A stretch of DNA of 64,000 bases from Catellatospora tritici (GTDB lineage: Bacteria; Actinomycetota; Actinomycetes; Mycobacteriales; Micromonosporaceae): NCBI RefSeq assembly GCF_019083965.1, contig NZ_JAHRCY010000015.1, forward strand, positions 124,001 to 188,000, written 5' to 3'. The notes under the pieces were generated by a model. It had not been told where the DNA came from. It saw nothing but the letters and a program-made list of their open reading frames with translations, and did no database searches. Of this stretch, positions 43,022 to 51,856 are shown piece after piece (position 1 is the first letter of the stretch; each line of letters opens with the position of its first letter). The position numbers were made by a program, and so were the translations under genes.

Positions 43022-44371
43022 GTGACCCGTGCCTTCACCGCCCGCCGCGCCGTCCTGGGGCTGACAGCCGCCACGCTGCCGTTCACGGTGGCCGGTGCGG
43101 CGGTCGAGGAGCCCGACCCGTCCATCGTCCTGGACGAGGTGCGCCGCGCCAGCGTCTCCGAGTTCATCGACGTTCCGGCCCAGGTGGCCGCACGCAACTC
43201 GGCCACGCTGCGTGCCCCGGCCCGCGGCGTGCTGGTGGAGCTGACCGTCCAGCCGGGCCAGTTCGTGCACCAGGGCGAGGTGCTGGGCCGCGTCGACTCC
43301 CCGCTGGCGATGCAGCGGCTGGCCCGCGCCCGCCAGGCCGCGAACACGGTCAAGTACATCAAGAAGATCGACCCCGCCGACCTCGACGACATCATCGACG
43401 ACCTGCGCAAGACCGGCGAGGAGCAGTTCGACGAGGCCCGTGACGTCGCCGAGCTCATCCCGTTCCCGGAGCTGCGCGACGCCGCGCTCGAGGAGATCGA
43501 CGAGCGCGAGGACCTCTTCAAGGACACCATCGACGACGTGGACGACTTCGCCGACGACGTGCACGACAATCTCAAGAAGCTCGACGAGATCCTGGTCGGC
43601 ATCAACGCGGTGACCCGGTTGCTGACCCAGTCGGCCGCCGACGCGGCGCAGAACACCGTGGACGCGCTGACCCTGGTCGCCCCGATCGACGGCACGGTGC
43701 AGCTCGGCGGCCCGGAGAGCAACGCGATCATCGCGTCGATGCTGGCCGACCGGCTGCCGCAGGGACCGCTGGCCACCCTGCTGCCCGGCCTCACCGGCAT
43801 CGACGTCGGCGTCGGCGGGCCCGGGGACCCCGGGGTCAACGACACCCCGGAGGTCGGCGATCCCGTCACGGCGGGCCGGGCCATCGTCACCATCGTCGAC
43901 ACCAGCGAGCTGTCACTGGTCGGTGAGATCGACGAGACCGACGTGCTGAATGTCAAGAACGGCGACGACGCCACGGTCAGCCTGGAGGCGGCGCCGGGGG
44001 CACGGTTCAACGCCTCGATCACCTCGATCGACGTGCTGCCGACCAAGTCGGCGCGCGGCGGGGTGGCGTACCGGACCAAGTTCGCGCTCAACGGCGAGCT
44101 GGAGCCGGTGCCGCTGCCGGGCATGTCCGCGGTGGCGCACCTGCCGGTGGGCGACACGAACGCCAAGCTGTCGGTGCCGACCGACGCGCTGTTCACCAAG
44201 CTCGGTCAGAGCTTCGTCTGGCTGGTCCGGGCCGGCAAGGCGGTGGCCCAGGCGGTCAAGATCGGGGCGGCGGGCGACGGCCGTACGGAGATCCTGGATG
44301 GCCTGACCGACGGTGACCAGATCGTGGTGAGCGGCCTGGCCCGGGTCCGCGAGGGAATGACCGTCGAGTGA
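43022..44371 (+). CDS. Efflux periplasmic adaptor (MacA/HlyD-like)
   Basis: A 449-aa membrane-fusion-type protein. The N-terminal signal or anchor is about 8-27. A lipoyl/barrel-sandwich half follows (LRAPARGVLVELTVQPGQFVHQGEVLGRV), then an unusually acidic coiled coil (about 105-205) and the second lipoyl half (LVAPIDGTVQLG). Beta-barrel and membrane-proximal domains end the protein. It links the ABC permease pair to the outside, as in monoderm MacAB-like systems. GTG at 43022 is 6 nt after TAGGCT, suggesting a leaderless transcript. It overlaps the ATPase gene by 4 nt (GTGA). Confidence 0.85.
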   Translation: MTRAFTARRAVLGLTAATLPFTVAGAAVEEPDPSIVLDEVRRASVSEFIDVPAQVAARNSATLRAPARGVLVELTVQPGQFVHQGEVLGRVDSPLAMQRLARARQAANTVKYIKKIDPADLDDIIDDLRKTGEEQFDEARDVAELIPFPELRDAALEEIDEREDLFKDTIDDVDDFADDVHDNLKKLDEILVGINAVTRLLTQSAADAAQNTVDALTLVAPIDGTVQLGGPESNAIIASMLADRLPQGPLATLLPGLTGIDVGVGGPGDPGVNDTPEVGDPVTAGRAIVTIVDTSELSLVGEIDETDVLNVKNGDDATVSLEAAPGARFNASITSIDVLPTKSARGGVAYRTKFALNGELEPVPLPGMSAVAHLPVGDTNAKLSVPTDALFTKLGQSFVWLVRAGKAVAQAVKIGAAGDGRTEILDGLTDGDQIVVSGLARVREGMTVE

Positions 44372-45075
44372 CGGCCGCCGGTTCCGTCGCCGTGATCGAG
44401 GCGCGGCAGGTCTCGCGCGACTACCGGGTCGGCACGACCGCCGTCGCCGCGCTGCACGGCGTGAGCCTGCGGATCGTACGCGGCGAGCACGTCGCCCTGA
44501 CCGGCCCGTCCGGCTCCGGCAAGTCGACGCTGATGCACCTGCTCGGCGGCCTGGAGCGGCCCACGGCCGGGCAGGTGCTCATCGACGGCGAGGACGTCGG
44601 CGCGCTGCCCGCGGGCAGGCTCGCCCGGCTGCGCAACAGCGTGATCGGATTCGTGTTCCAGAGCTTCCACCTGCAACCGCAGGCCACCGCGGTCGACAAC
44701 GTCGCCCTGCCGCTGGTCTACCGGGGCGTGCCCGGCCCGCAGCGGCGCCGCCGCGCCCTGGACCTGCTCGACCGGGTCGGTCTGGCGCACCGGGCGCAGC
44801 ACCGGCCCGGCCAGCTGTCCGGCGGTGAGCAGCAGCGGGTCGCGGTGGCGCGGGCGCTGGTCACCGAACCGGCGGTGCTGCTGGCCGACGAGCCCACCGG
44901 CAACCTGGACTCCGCCGCGGGCGAGCAGGTGCTCAGCCTGCTGGAGGAACTGAACGTCGAACGCGGGGTGGCCCTGGCGATCGTCACGCACGAACGCCGG
45001 ATCGCCGACCGCGCGCGGCGCCGGATCGAGCTGCACGACGGGCGGATCACCGCCGACACCGGAACGGAGTGGTGA
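44368..45075 (+). CDS. MacB/LolD-type ABC transporter ATPase
   Basis: A 235-aa ATP-binding subunit. It has Walker A GPSGSGKSTLMHLLGG, signature LSGGEQQRVAVARAL and Walker B VLLADEPTGNLD, the last typical of the LolD/MacB/FtsE clade. It pairs with the downstream FtsX-like permease. The start is GTG at 44368, overlapping the adaptor; its stop overlaps the permease ATG (TGATG). Confidence 0.93.
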   Translation: MTAAGSVAVIEARQVSRDYRVGTTAVAALHGVSLRIVRGEHVALTGPSGSGKSTLMHLLGGLERPTAGQVLIDGEDVGALPAGRLARLRNSVIGFVFQSFHLQPQATAVDNVALPLVYRGVPGPQRRRRALDLLDRVGLAHRAQHRPGQLSGGEQQRVAVARALVTEPAVLLADEPTGNLDSAAGEQVLSLLEELNVERGVALAIVTHERRIADRARRRIELHDGRITADTGTEW

Positions 45076-46256
45076 TGAGGTTCGCCGAGGCGTGCCGGGT
45101 GGCCGCCGCGTCGCTGCGCGCCACCCCGCTGCGCAGCGCGCTGACCATGCTGGGGGTGACCGTCGGGGTCGCCTCGGTGATGGTGCTGGTCGCGGTCGGC
45201 AACGGCACCCGGCAGGAGGTGGCCGGGACGGTGTCCAGTCTCGGCTCGAACCTGCTCCTGGTGGTGCCGGGCAAGCTGGAGATCGGCATGCCCGCCACCT
45301 CGCGGCTGCAGCTGTCCGATGTGACCGCGGTGGCGCGGGTCGTCGGGGACCCGGACCGGGTGGCCGCCTCGGTCGCCTCGGGCGAGACCGTACGGGCGGG
45401 CAACGCCAAGCTGTACACCAGCGTCGTCGGGGCGCTGGACAACTCGCCCCGGGTGTTGACCCGGCAGCTGACGGCGGGCGCCTACCTGTCGCCCACCGAC
45501 GTGGACCTGGCCCGGCGGGTGACCGTGCTGGGTGCCACGGTCGCGCGCACGCTGTTCGGCCCCGCGAACCCGGTCGGGGCACAGGTCAGCGTCGCCGGGG
45601 TGCGGTTTCGGGTGATCGGGGTGTTCGCCCCGCTCGGGCAGAGCCTGGGCGTGGACCGTGACGACGAGCTGCACATCCCGCTCACCACGGCGCACCGGCT
45701 GCTGGGCACCGGCCGGGTGGACATGCTGGCCGTACGCGCCGACGCGCCCGCGCAACTGGCCGACCTGACCCACCGCATCTCGGCCGAACTGGCCGCCCGC
45801 CATCCCGAGACCGAGTTCAGCGTGGTCACCCAGGATCAGATCGTCGGCGTGCTGGACCGGGTGCTCAGCCTGCTCGGCGGGGTGCTGGCGGCCACCGCCG
45901 GGATCTCGCTGCTGGTCAGCGGGGTGAGCGTTTCCAACATCATGCTGGTGTCGGTGCGGGAGCGGGTGCGCGAGATCGGCCTGCGCCGGGCACTGGGCGC
46001 CGGACCGGCCGACATCGCCGCCCAGTTCCTGGCCGAGGCGGTGCTGCTGACCAGCGTCGGCGGCGTGGTCGGCATCGGCGTCGGCGCGCTCGGCTCGGTG
46101 CTGGTCGACCGGCTCACCCCGGTGCCCGCGGCGCTGACCTGGTGGTCGGTGCTGCTCAGTTTCGCCGTCGCGGCGACGGTAGGGGTCGTGTTCGGGGTGG
46201 CGCCCGCGTTGCGCGCCGCCCGCCTGGACCCCGTACCGGCGCTGCGGACGGAGTGA
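45075..46256 (+). CDS. MacB-like ABC transporter permease (FtsX fold)
   Basis: A 393-aa permease. TM1 is at about 18-40 (RSALTMLGVTVGVASVMVLVAVG). A large MacB periplasmic core domain spans about 45-250. Three C-terminal helices form the FtsX domain, with the VSVRERVREIGLRRALGA loop that contacts the ATPase. It exports an unknown substrate together with the adaptor and ATPase. ATG at 45075 has GGAG six nt upstream. The stop region carries a 19-bp tandem duplication. Confidence 0.9.
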   Translation: MRFAEACRVAAASLRATPLRSALTMLGVTVGVASVMVLVAVGNGTRQEVAGTVSSLGSNLLLVVPGKLEIGMPATSRLQLSDVTAVARVVGDPDRVAASVASGETVRAGNAKLYTSVVGALDNSPRVLTRQLTAGAYLSPTDVDLARRVTVLGATVARTLFGPANPVGAQVSVAGVRFRVIGVFAPLGQSLGVDRDDELHIPLTTAHRLLGTGRVDMLAVRADAPAQLADLTHRISAELAARHPETEFSVVTQDQIVGVLDRVLSLLGGVLAATAGISLLVSGVSVSNIMLVSVRERVREIGLRRALGAGPADIAAQFLAEAVLLTSVGGVVGIGVGALGSVLVDRLTPVPAALTWWSVLLSFAVAATVGVVFGVAPALRAARLDPVPALRTE

Positions 46257-46279
46257 GGTCGGCCGGACGGAGTGAGGTC
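46246..46279. repeat. Short tandem duplication at the end of the permease gene
   Basis: GGACGGAGTGAGGTC occurs twice with a 19-bp period (46246-46260 and 46265-46279), spanning the permease TGA and reaching the stop of the convergent PPOX gene. It looks like a recent replication-slippage event. Confidence 0.7.
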
Positions 46280-46667
46280 AGCCCTGGCCGAGCTTGGCGG
46301 TCGGGGTGATCCGCACGATGACGCGCTCCTCGCCCGGCTTGGCGAACGGGTAGTCCTTGCCGAGGTACTTGTTGGACAGCTTGTCGATGTGGGCACGGGC
46401 GCCCTCCTCGACCAGCTCGGCGGTGCCCTTCACCCACAGCGCGCGGTAGTCGTCGGCGCGGTCGACGACCGAGATGCCGACGCGGGGGTCGCGGACCAGG
46501 GCGTCGTACTTCACCCGGCCTTTGGCGGTGTTGAAGATGATGTGCTCGCCGTCGGTGTCGACCCATACCGCGGTGACGTGCGGGGAGCCGTCGAACGCGG
46601 TCACGGCCACGTGCGCGAGCTGCGGCTCGTTGAGCAGGGCGACGTCTTCTTCGGTCAGGATTGGCAT
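46278..46667 (-). CDS. PPOX-class F420-dependent flavin/deazaflavin oxidoreductase
   Basis: A 129-aa split-barrel protein of the pyridoxamine-oxidase-like class. Motifs are VALLNEPQLAHVAVTAFDGSPHVTAVWV, IIFNTAKGRVKYDALVRDPRVGISVVD and YRALWVKGTAEL. The TAKGRVKYD stretch is typical of the F420-binding subgroup (PPOX class F420-dependent enzyme) in actinobacteria. The substrate is unknown. It is convergent with the efflux operon, separated by 21 nt. Confidence 0.88.
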   Translation of the reverse strand: MPILTEEDVALLNEPQLAHVAVTAFDGSPHVTAVWVDTDGEHIIFNTAKGRVKYDALVRDPRVGISVVDRADDYRALWVKGTAELVEEGARAHIDKLSNKYLGKDYPFAKPGEERVIVRITPTAKLGQG

Positions 46668-46704
46668 GAGAGCGAATCTACCGGGCGAAACCGCAGCACA
46701 TAGG

Positions 46705-47010
46705 TCATTCGATGCCGAGGGGGATGCGCAGGCTCACCGCGCCGCGCAGGTCCAGCCAGGCGCTGCTCGGGCCGCAGACCAGCCGCATGATCACCTCGGT
46801 GCAGGAGGGGCAGCGGGCGACCAGGCCGGGCGCGTGCGCGTACACCCGCAGCAGTGCCACCGGCCCCTCGGCGCCGCAGTGCGCGCACCTGCCGCTGGCC
46901 GCCGTCAGATCCACCGCGAAGATCTCCCGCAGCGGCCCGGCCAGCGCGTTTCCGTCGGTGTAGTCGCCGTCGGCGAGGTAGTCCTCGCCAGGGCCCTGGA
47001 ACGGGTTCAT
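46705..47010 (-). CDS. DUF6510-type zinc-ribbon protein
   Basis: A 101-aa protein. It has YLADGDYTDGNALAGPLREIF at the N terminus and two CxxC knuckles (CAHC and CPSC about 30 residues apart) forming a likely zinc ribbon. It ends with WLDLRGAVSLRIP. This matches a small actinobacterial family found beside molybdopterin oxidoreductases. The ATG at 47010 has GAGGAT upstream. It is last gene of the three-gene redox unit. Confidence 0.75.
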   Translation of the reverse strand: MNPFQGPGEDYLADGDYTDGNALAGPLREIFAVDLTAASGRCAHCGAEGPVALLRVYAHAPGLVARCPSCTEVIMRLVCGPSSAWLDLRGAVSLRIPLGIE

Positions 47011-47024
47011 CGTGATCCTCTCGG

Positions 47025-47789
47025 TCAGGGGCCGCTCGGGCCGAAGCGTTCGGTGCGCACCCGGCGCGGCTCGTGGCCGAGCGCGATGAGGATGTCGGCG
47101 ACCGCCTCCACGAACCCGGTCGGCCCGCACACGAAGCAGGAGGGCTGGAACTCGGCGGGCCAGCCGTGCGTGTTCACCTCGGCCACGCCCAGCCGCCGGG
47201 GCTCACCGGGCCAGCCCTCCGGCGCCTGCCGCGTGTACACGTACGCGACGTCCAGGCCGAAGTCCTCGCGCGCGCGGCGACGCAGCTCGTCGGCGTAGAA
47301 GCGATCCTCGGGCGTACGCACCGAGTAGAGCAACCGGAACAGCGCCATGCTGCCCGCCGCGCGCCGGGTGCGGACCATCGCCATCAGCGGCACGATCCCG
47401 GAACCGCCCGCGACCAGCGTCACCGGCACGGTGTCGGTGTGCCGCCACACGAACCAGCCGCCCACCGGCCCACGGATCTCCACCGGATCCCCCACCGCCA
47501 GCACCTCGGCCAGGTACGGCGAGACCTCGCCCTCGTCCACTCGCTGCACGGTGAGCTCGACGTGCGAACCGTTCGACGCCGAGGCGATGGAGTAGCTGCG
47601 CTGCGTGCTGTACCCGTCCTCGGCGGTCAGCCGCACATCCACGTGCTGACCGGGCAGGTGTCCCGGCCAGCCCGGCACGTCCAGGACCAGGGTGCTGGCG
47701 CTGGACGTCTCGGCGCGGCGCTCCACCAGCCGCGCCACGCGCCACTCGAGCCGCCGGCTCAGTCCCCCTGATACCGCTGCTCGCGCCAT
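47025..47789 (-). CDS. FAD/NAD-binding ferredoxin-reductase-like oxidoreductase
   Basis: A 254-aa FNR-type protein. The FAD domain has RSYSIASAS, and the NAD domain has VTLVAGGSGIVPLMAMV and FVCGPTGFVEAVADIL. There is no 2Fe-2S domain, so it would pass electrons between NAD(P)H and a separate partner, plausibly the molybdopterin protein encoded just upstream (31-nt overlap). The start at 47789 is the only ATG before the domain. A later start inside the overlap cannot be ruled out. Confidence 0.87.
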   Translation of the reverse strand: MARAAVSGGLSRRLEWRVARLVERRAETSSASTLVLDVPGWPGHLPGQHVDVRLTAEDGYSTQRSYSIASASNGSHVELTVQRVDEGEVSPYLAEVLAVGDPVEIRGPVGGWFVWRHTDTVPVTLVAGGSGIVPLMAMVRTRRAAGSMALFRLLYSVRTPEDRFYADELRRRAREDFGLDVAYVYTRQAPEGWPGEPRRLGVAEVNTHGWPAEFQPSCFVCGPTGFVEAVADILIALGHEPRRVRTERFGPSGP

Positions 47790-48358
47790 GGGTCACCGTA
47801 GTCGTGGTAGCCGGCGCTCTCCCAGAACCCCGGTTCGTCCTCGTTGAGCAGCTGGATCCCGCGCACCCACTTGGCCGACTTCCACAGGTACAGGTGCGGC
47901 ACCAGCAGCCGGGCCGGGCCGCCGTGCGCGGGCGGCACGTCCTCGCCCTCGTACTTGAACGCCACCCACGCCTGCCCGTCGAGCAGGTCCTCCACCGGCA
48001 GGTTGGTGGTGTAGCCGCCGTAGGAGTGCACCAGCGCGAAGTCGGCGGCGGTCTCCACGTTCTCCAGCAGCGTGTCCAGGCTGACCCCGGTCCAGGTGGT
48101 GCCGAGCTTCGACCACTTCGTCACGCAGTGCAGATCGACCGTGACGGTCTGGCTGGGCAGCGCCATCAGCCGCTCCCAGCTCCAGGTGTACCGCTGCCCG
48201 GCCTCCGTGATGATCACGAATTCCCAGGTGTCGGTCGGCACGCGCGGCGTGGGCCCGGCCGTGAGCACGGGAAAGTCCTCGGTCAGGTACTGCCCCGGCG
48301 GCAGCTTGGGAGCCGCCGCCGAGCGCCGCCCGTGGAACCCCGGCGAGACGATGCCCAT
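47759..48358 (-). CDS. Sulfite-oxidase-like molybdopterin oxidoreductase
   Basis: A 199-aa single SUOX-fold domain. The molybdenum-ligating cysteine is C78 in VDLHCVTKWSKLGTTWTGVSL. Other family motifs are SYGGYTTNLPVEDLLDGQAWVAF and PAHGGPARLLVPHLYLWKSAKWVRGI. There is no Tat signal, so it is probably cytoplasmic, unlike MsrP. The C-terminal dimerisation domain of sulfite oxidase is absent. The partner reductase and zinc-ribbon genes follow on the same strand. Its substrate is unknown. Confidence 0.88.
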   Translation of the reverse strand: MGIVSPGFHGRRSAAAPKLPPGQYLTEDFPVLTAGPTPRVPTDTWEFVIITEAGQRYTWSWERLMALPSQTVTVDLHCVTKWSKLGTTWTGVSLDTLLENVETAADFALVHSYGGYTTNLPVEDLLDGQAWVAFKYEGEDVPPAHGGPARLLVPHLYLWKSAKWVRGIQLLNEDEPGFWESAGYHDYGDPWREQRYQGD

Positions 48359-48388
48359 CCACTAGAGCTACCACACCCGGGACACGAA

Positions 48389-48431
48389 AAACCGCTCTTC
48401 GCCTGCCGGGAGCGGGGGCGAAGAGCGGTTT
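48389..48431 (-). terminator. Citrate synthase terminator hairpin
   Basis: AAACCGCTCTTCGCC and GGCGAAGAGCGGTTT form a perfect 15-bp stem with a 13-nt loop, just downstream of the gltA stop. A-rich flanks on the plus strand give a short U tract on the gltA transcript. Confidence 0.8.
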
Positions 48432-48443
48432 CGACGGTATGCG

Positions 48444-49727
<1,284 letters not shown>

Positions 49728-49939
49728 GACTTTCCCTCGCTTTATCGGGAGATCCTTTATCAGTAGTTAAGTTTCACCGTAAGCCCTGCGGTTCGGCACC
49801 TGCCGCAGCCCTCGCTGAGGGGAGAATCACGCCGACCGGCTCGTGCTTTAAAGGCACTTACCCGATTTTGGGCCGATTTATGGGACCTTGTGCTGCCGGA
49901 TCAGGCAGCGCCGCCGTGGTCTGGGCATACCCTGAGAGG

Positions 49940-50443
49940 GTGGCGACGCTGCCCCACTCGACCATCATGACCGAGGAGGCCGACCGGGCCTTCCTGGCCA
50001 TCGCGGTGCAGTCCGCGGTGACCAACGTCGAACTCGGCGGCGGGCCGTTCGCCAGCCTCATCGTCAAGGGCGACCAGATCATCGGCAAGGGCGTCAACCG
50101 GGTCACCAAGGACCTGGATCCCACCGCCCACTCCGAGATCACCGCGATCAGGGCCGCCTGCCGTCAGCTGATGTCATTCCAGATCCCTGGGACGGTGCTC
50201 TTCTCCTCCTGCGAGCCCTGCCCGATGTGCCTGGCCGCGGCGCTGTGGGCACACATCGACCGCGTCGTCTACGGTGCCACCCGCGTCGACGCCGCCCGCA
50301 GCGGCTTCGACGACCTTCGATTCTACAACCTCTTCGAGATGCCCCGCCAGCTGTGGTCCACCCCGGTCGTCCAGGTGGTCACCCCGAACCTGATGGACCC
50401 CTTCCACGCCTGGCAAGAAAAGATCGACCGCATCCCCTTCTGA
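49940..50443 (+). CDS. Nucleoside/nucleobase deaminase (CDA fold)
   Basis: A 167-aa zinc deaminase. The active site is HSE (TAHSEITAIRAAC) and PCPMC (SSCEPCPMCLAAALW), the HxE...PCxxC pattern of guanine deaminase/TadA-like enzymes. The C-terminal FYNLFEMPRQLW is closer to guanine deaminase-like proteins than to TadA, so nucleobase salvage is more likely than tRNA editing. GTG at 49940 is 6 nt after TACCCT (49928-49933), fitting a leaderless mRNA; ATG 49967 is the alternative. Confidence 0.85.
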   Translation: MATLPHSTIMTEEADRAFLAIAVQSAVTNVELGGGPFASLIVKGDQIIGKGVNRVTKDLDPTAHSEITAIRAACRQLMSFQIPGTVLFSSCEPCPMCLAAALWAHIDRVVYGATRVDAARSGFDDLRFYNLFEMPRQLWSTPVVQVVTPNLMDPFHAWQEKIDRIPF

Positions 50444-50489
50444 CGCCCGCCGCCCCGCCCACCCCCGCTCCGCCCCCGCTCCGCGAGGA

Positions 50490-50541
50490 AAGGAAGGGCA
50501 CCTTCTTATCGCTTTGCGTAGAGGAAGGGCCCCTTCTTAAC
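50490..50541. repeat. Family A palindromic element (copy A4, reversed)
   Basis: AAGGAAGGGCACCTTCTTATCGC, TTTGCGTAG, then AGGAAGGGCCCCTTCTTAA. It is in the opposite orientation to A1-A3. It sits between convergent deaminase and epimerase genes. Confidence 0.72.
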
Positions 50542-50594
50542 TCGTCGCAGGTGCCCACCGCTCCGCGACGGGCTCCCGTCGCCCGGACGTTGAT

Positions 50595-50654
50595 GCAGTT
50601 TCCGGGAAAGTGCACGAATCGGGTCCAAGATTCCTGCAGTTTCCCCGAAACTGA
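50595..50654. repeat. Family B 60-nt element (copy B3, partly decayed)
   Basis: The left arm is GCAGTTTCCGGGAAAGTGC (50595-50613, two changes from the consensus), followed by a 22-nt spacer with GAATC...GATTC, then the right arm GCAGTTTCCCCGAAACTGA (50636-50654). The length and the spacer size equal those of B1 and B2. GCGATCTTG, the end motif of family C, directly follows. Confidence 0.8.
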
Positions 50655-50732
50655 CGCGATCTTGCTCGGCGTGCGGTGCGGGGCGGGGGTGGCGGGGCGG
50701 CCCGGCGCGGGAGCGAGCGCGGGGCGGGGCGC

Positions 50733-51740
50733 TCAGGGGCGCGGGTGGGCGGCGTGGAACGCGGCCAGGAGAGCGGCCTCGTCGGCGGGGTCGATGCCGC
50801 TGGCCCGGGTACGGTCACCCGCGTCGGGCAGCCAGGCGTACGTGTCGCGCACGGTGTCGGCCAGCGGGCGGGTGATCAGCCCCGCCGCCAGGGACCCGCT
50901 GACGTCGCGCGTCATGAACCCGGCGTACTCCGGCAGGGACGCCCACATCGGCAGCGAGCGGGGCCCCATCCACTCGCTGACGCCCTGCCCGAGCAGGAAC
51001 TCCTGGTCAGCCCAGGTCAGCTCCGGGCTCGTGCCCAGCGCCGCGGCGATACCGGCGAAGAAGTCGCCACGGGCGAGCGGCGCGCCGATCCCGTCGTACG
51101 CGCCCGCGAGCCGCTGCTCGGCCGCGCGCAGCAGCCAGGCGGCCAGGTCCCGCACGTCCACCCACTGCGCCGACTCGTCCGGCGCCCCTGGCGCCAGCAC
51201 CTCGCCGCCCCGGGCCAGCCGCGACACCCAGTAGTCGAACCGGTTGAACCGGTCCCCCGGCCCGACGATCAGGCCCGCGCGGCACAGGAACACCCGGTCC
51301 GGCCCGACGGCCTCGACCAGCGCCTGCTCGCAGGCGACTTTGGCCGGGCCGTAGTTCTCGCCGGCGGCGTCGTCCTGCTCGGGCGTGGCCGGGGGCAGCA
51401 GCGGCGTGTCGGCCGGGGTGCGGCCGGGCACGCTGTGGTCGGCGTAGACGGAGCAGCTCGACACGTACACCCAGTGGCCGACCCGGTCGCCGAGCTGGGC
51501 CAGCGCGTGCCGGACGTGGCTGGGTCGGCGCGCCACGTCGATGACCGCGTCGAAGGATTCGCCGGAAAGGGCCGACAAGCCGTCGGGGGTATCGCGGTTC
51601 GCGGCGATCAGCCGCACCCCGTCCGGCACCGTCCCCGATACGCCGCGTGCCACGCACGTGACCTCATGTCCAGCGGCGACAGCCTGCGCCGCCACCTCGT
51701 GTCCGAGAAAGACCGTCCCACCAAGCACCAGCAGTCGCAT
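50733..51740 (-). CDS. NAD-dependent epimerase/reductase (extended SDR)
   Basis: A 335-aa protein. The nucleotide site is LVLGGTVFLGHEVA (GGTxFLG form). The SDR catalytic pair is Y-x3-K in ENYGPAKVACEQ, with VYVSSCSVYAD before it. It resembles actinobacterial NAD-dependent epimerase/dehydratase proteins used as sugar or isoflavone-like reductases; the substrate is not clear. ATG at 51740 is chosen because it starts exactly at the Rossmann strand; another in-frame ATG lies 12 nt upstream. It is downstream of recD2 on the same strand. Confidence 0.85.
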   Translation of the reverse strand: MRLLVLGGTVFLGHEVAAQAVAAGHEVTCVARGVSGTVPDGVRLIAANRDTPDGLSALSGESFDAVIDVARRPSHVRHALAQLGDRVGHWVYVSSCSVYADHSVPGRTPADTPLLPPATPEQDDAAGENYGPAKVACEQALVEAVGPDRVFLCRAGLIVGPGDRFNRFDYWVSRLARGGEVLAPGAPDESAQWVDVRDLAAWLLRAAEQRLAGAYDGIGAPLARGDFFAGIAAALGTSPELTWADQEFLLGQGVSEWMGPRSLPMWASLPEYAGFMTRDVSGSLAAGLITRPLADTVRDTYAWLPDAGDRTRASGIDPADEAALLAAFHAAHPRP

Positions 51741-51833
51741 GCGTGCCAGCATCACCGCCGCGACGCCCCGCCTGCCACCCCGTTCGCAGTCGGCGTAGCC
51801 GCCCCGCCTCGGCCGACGAGTGACAAGTGACGA

Positions 51834-51856
51834 GTTAAGAAGGTGCCCTTCCTTAC
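51834..51856. repeat. Half copy of family A element (A5)
   Basis: GTTAAGAAGGTGCCCTTCCTTAC is a single arm. It lies directly against the TGA of recD2 (51857-51859), consistent with the 3'-end placement of the family. Confidence 0.6.
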
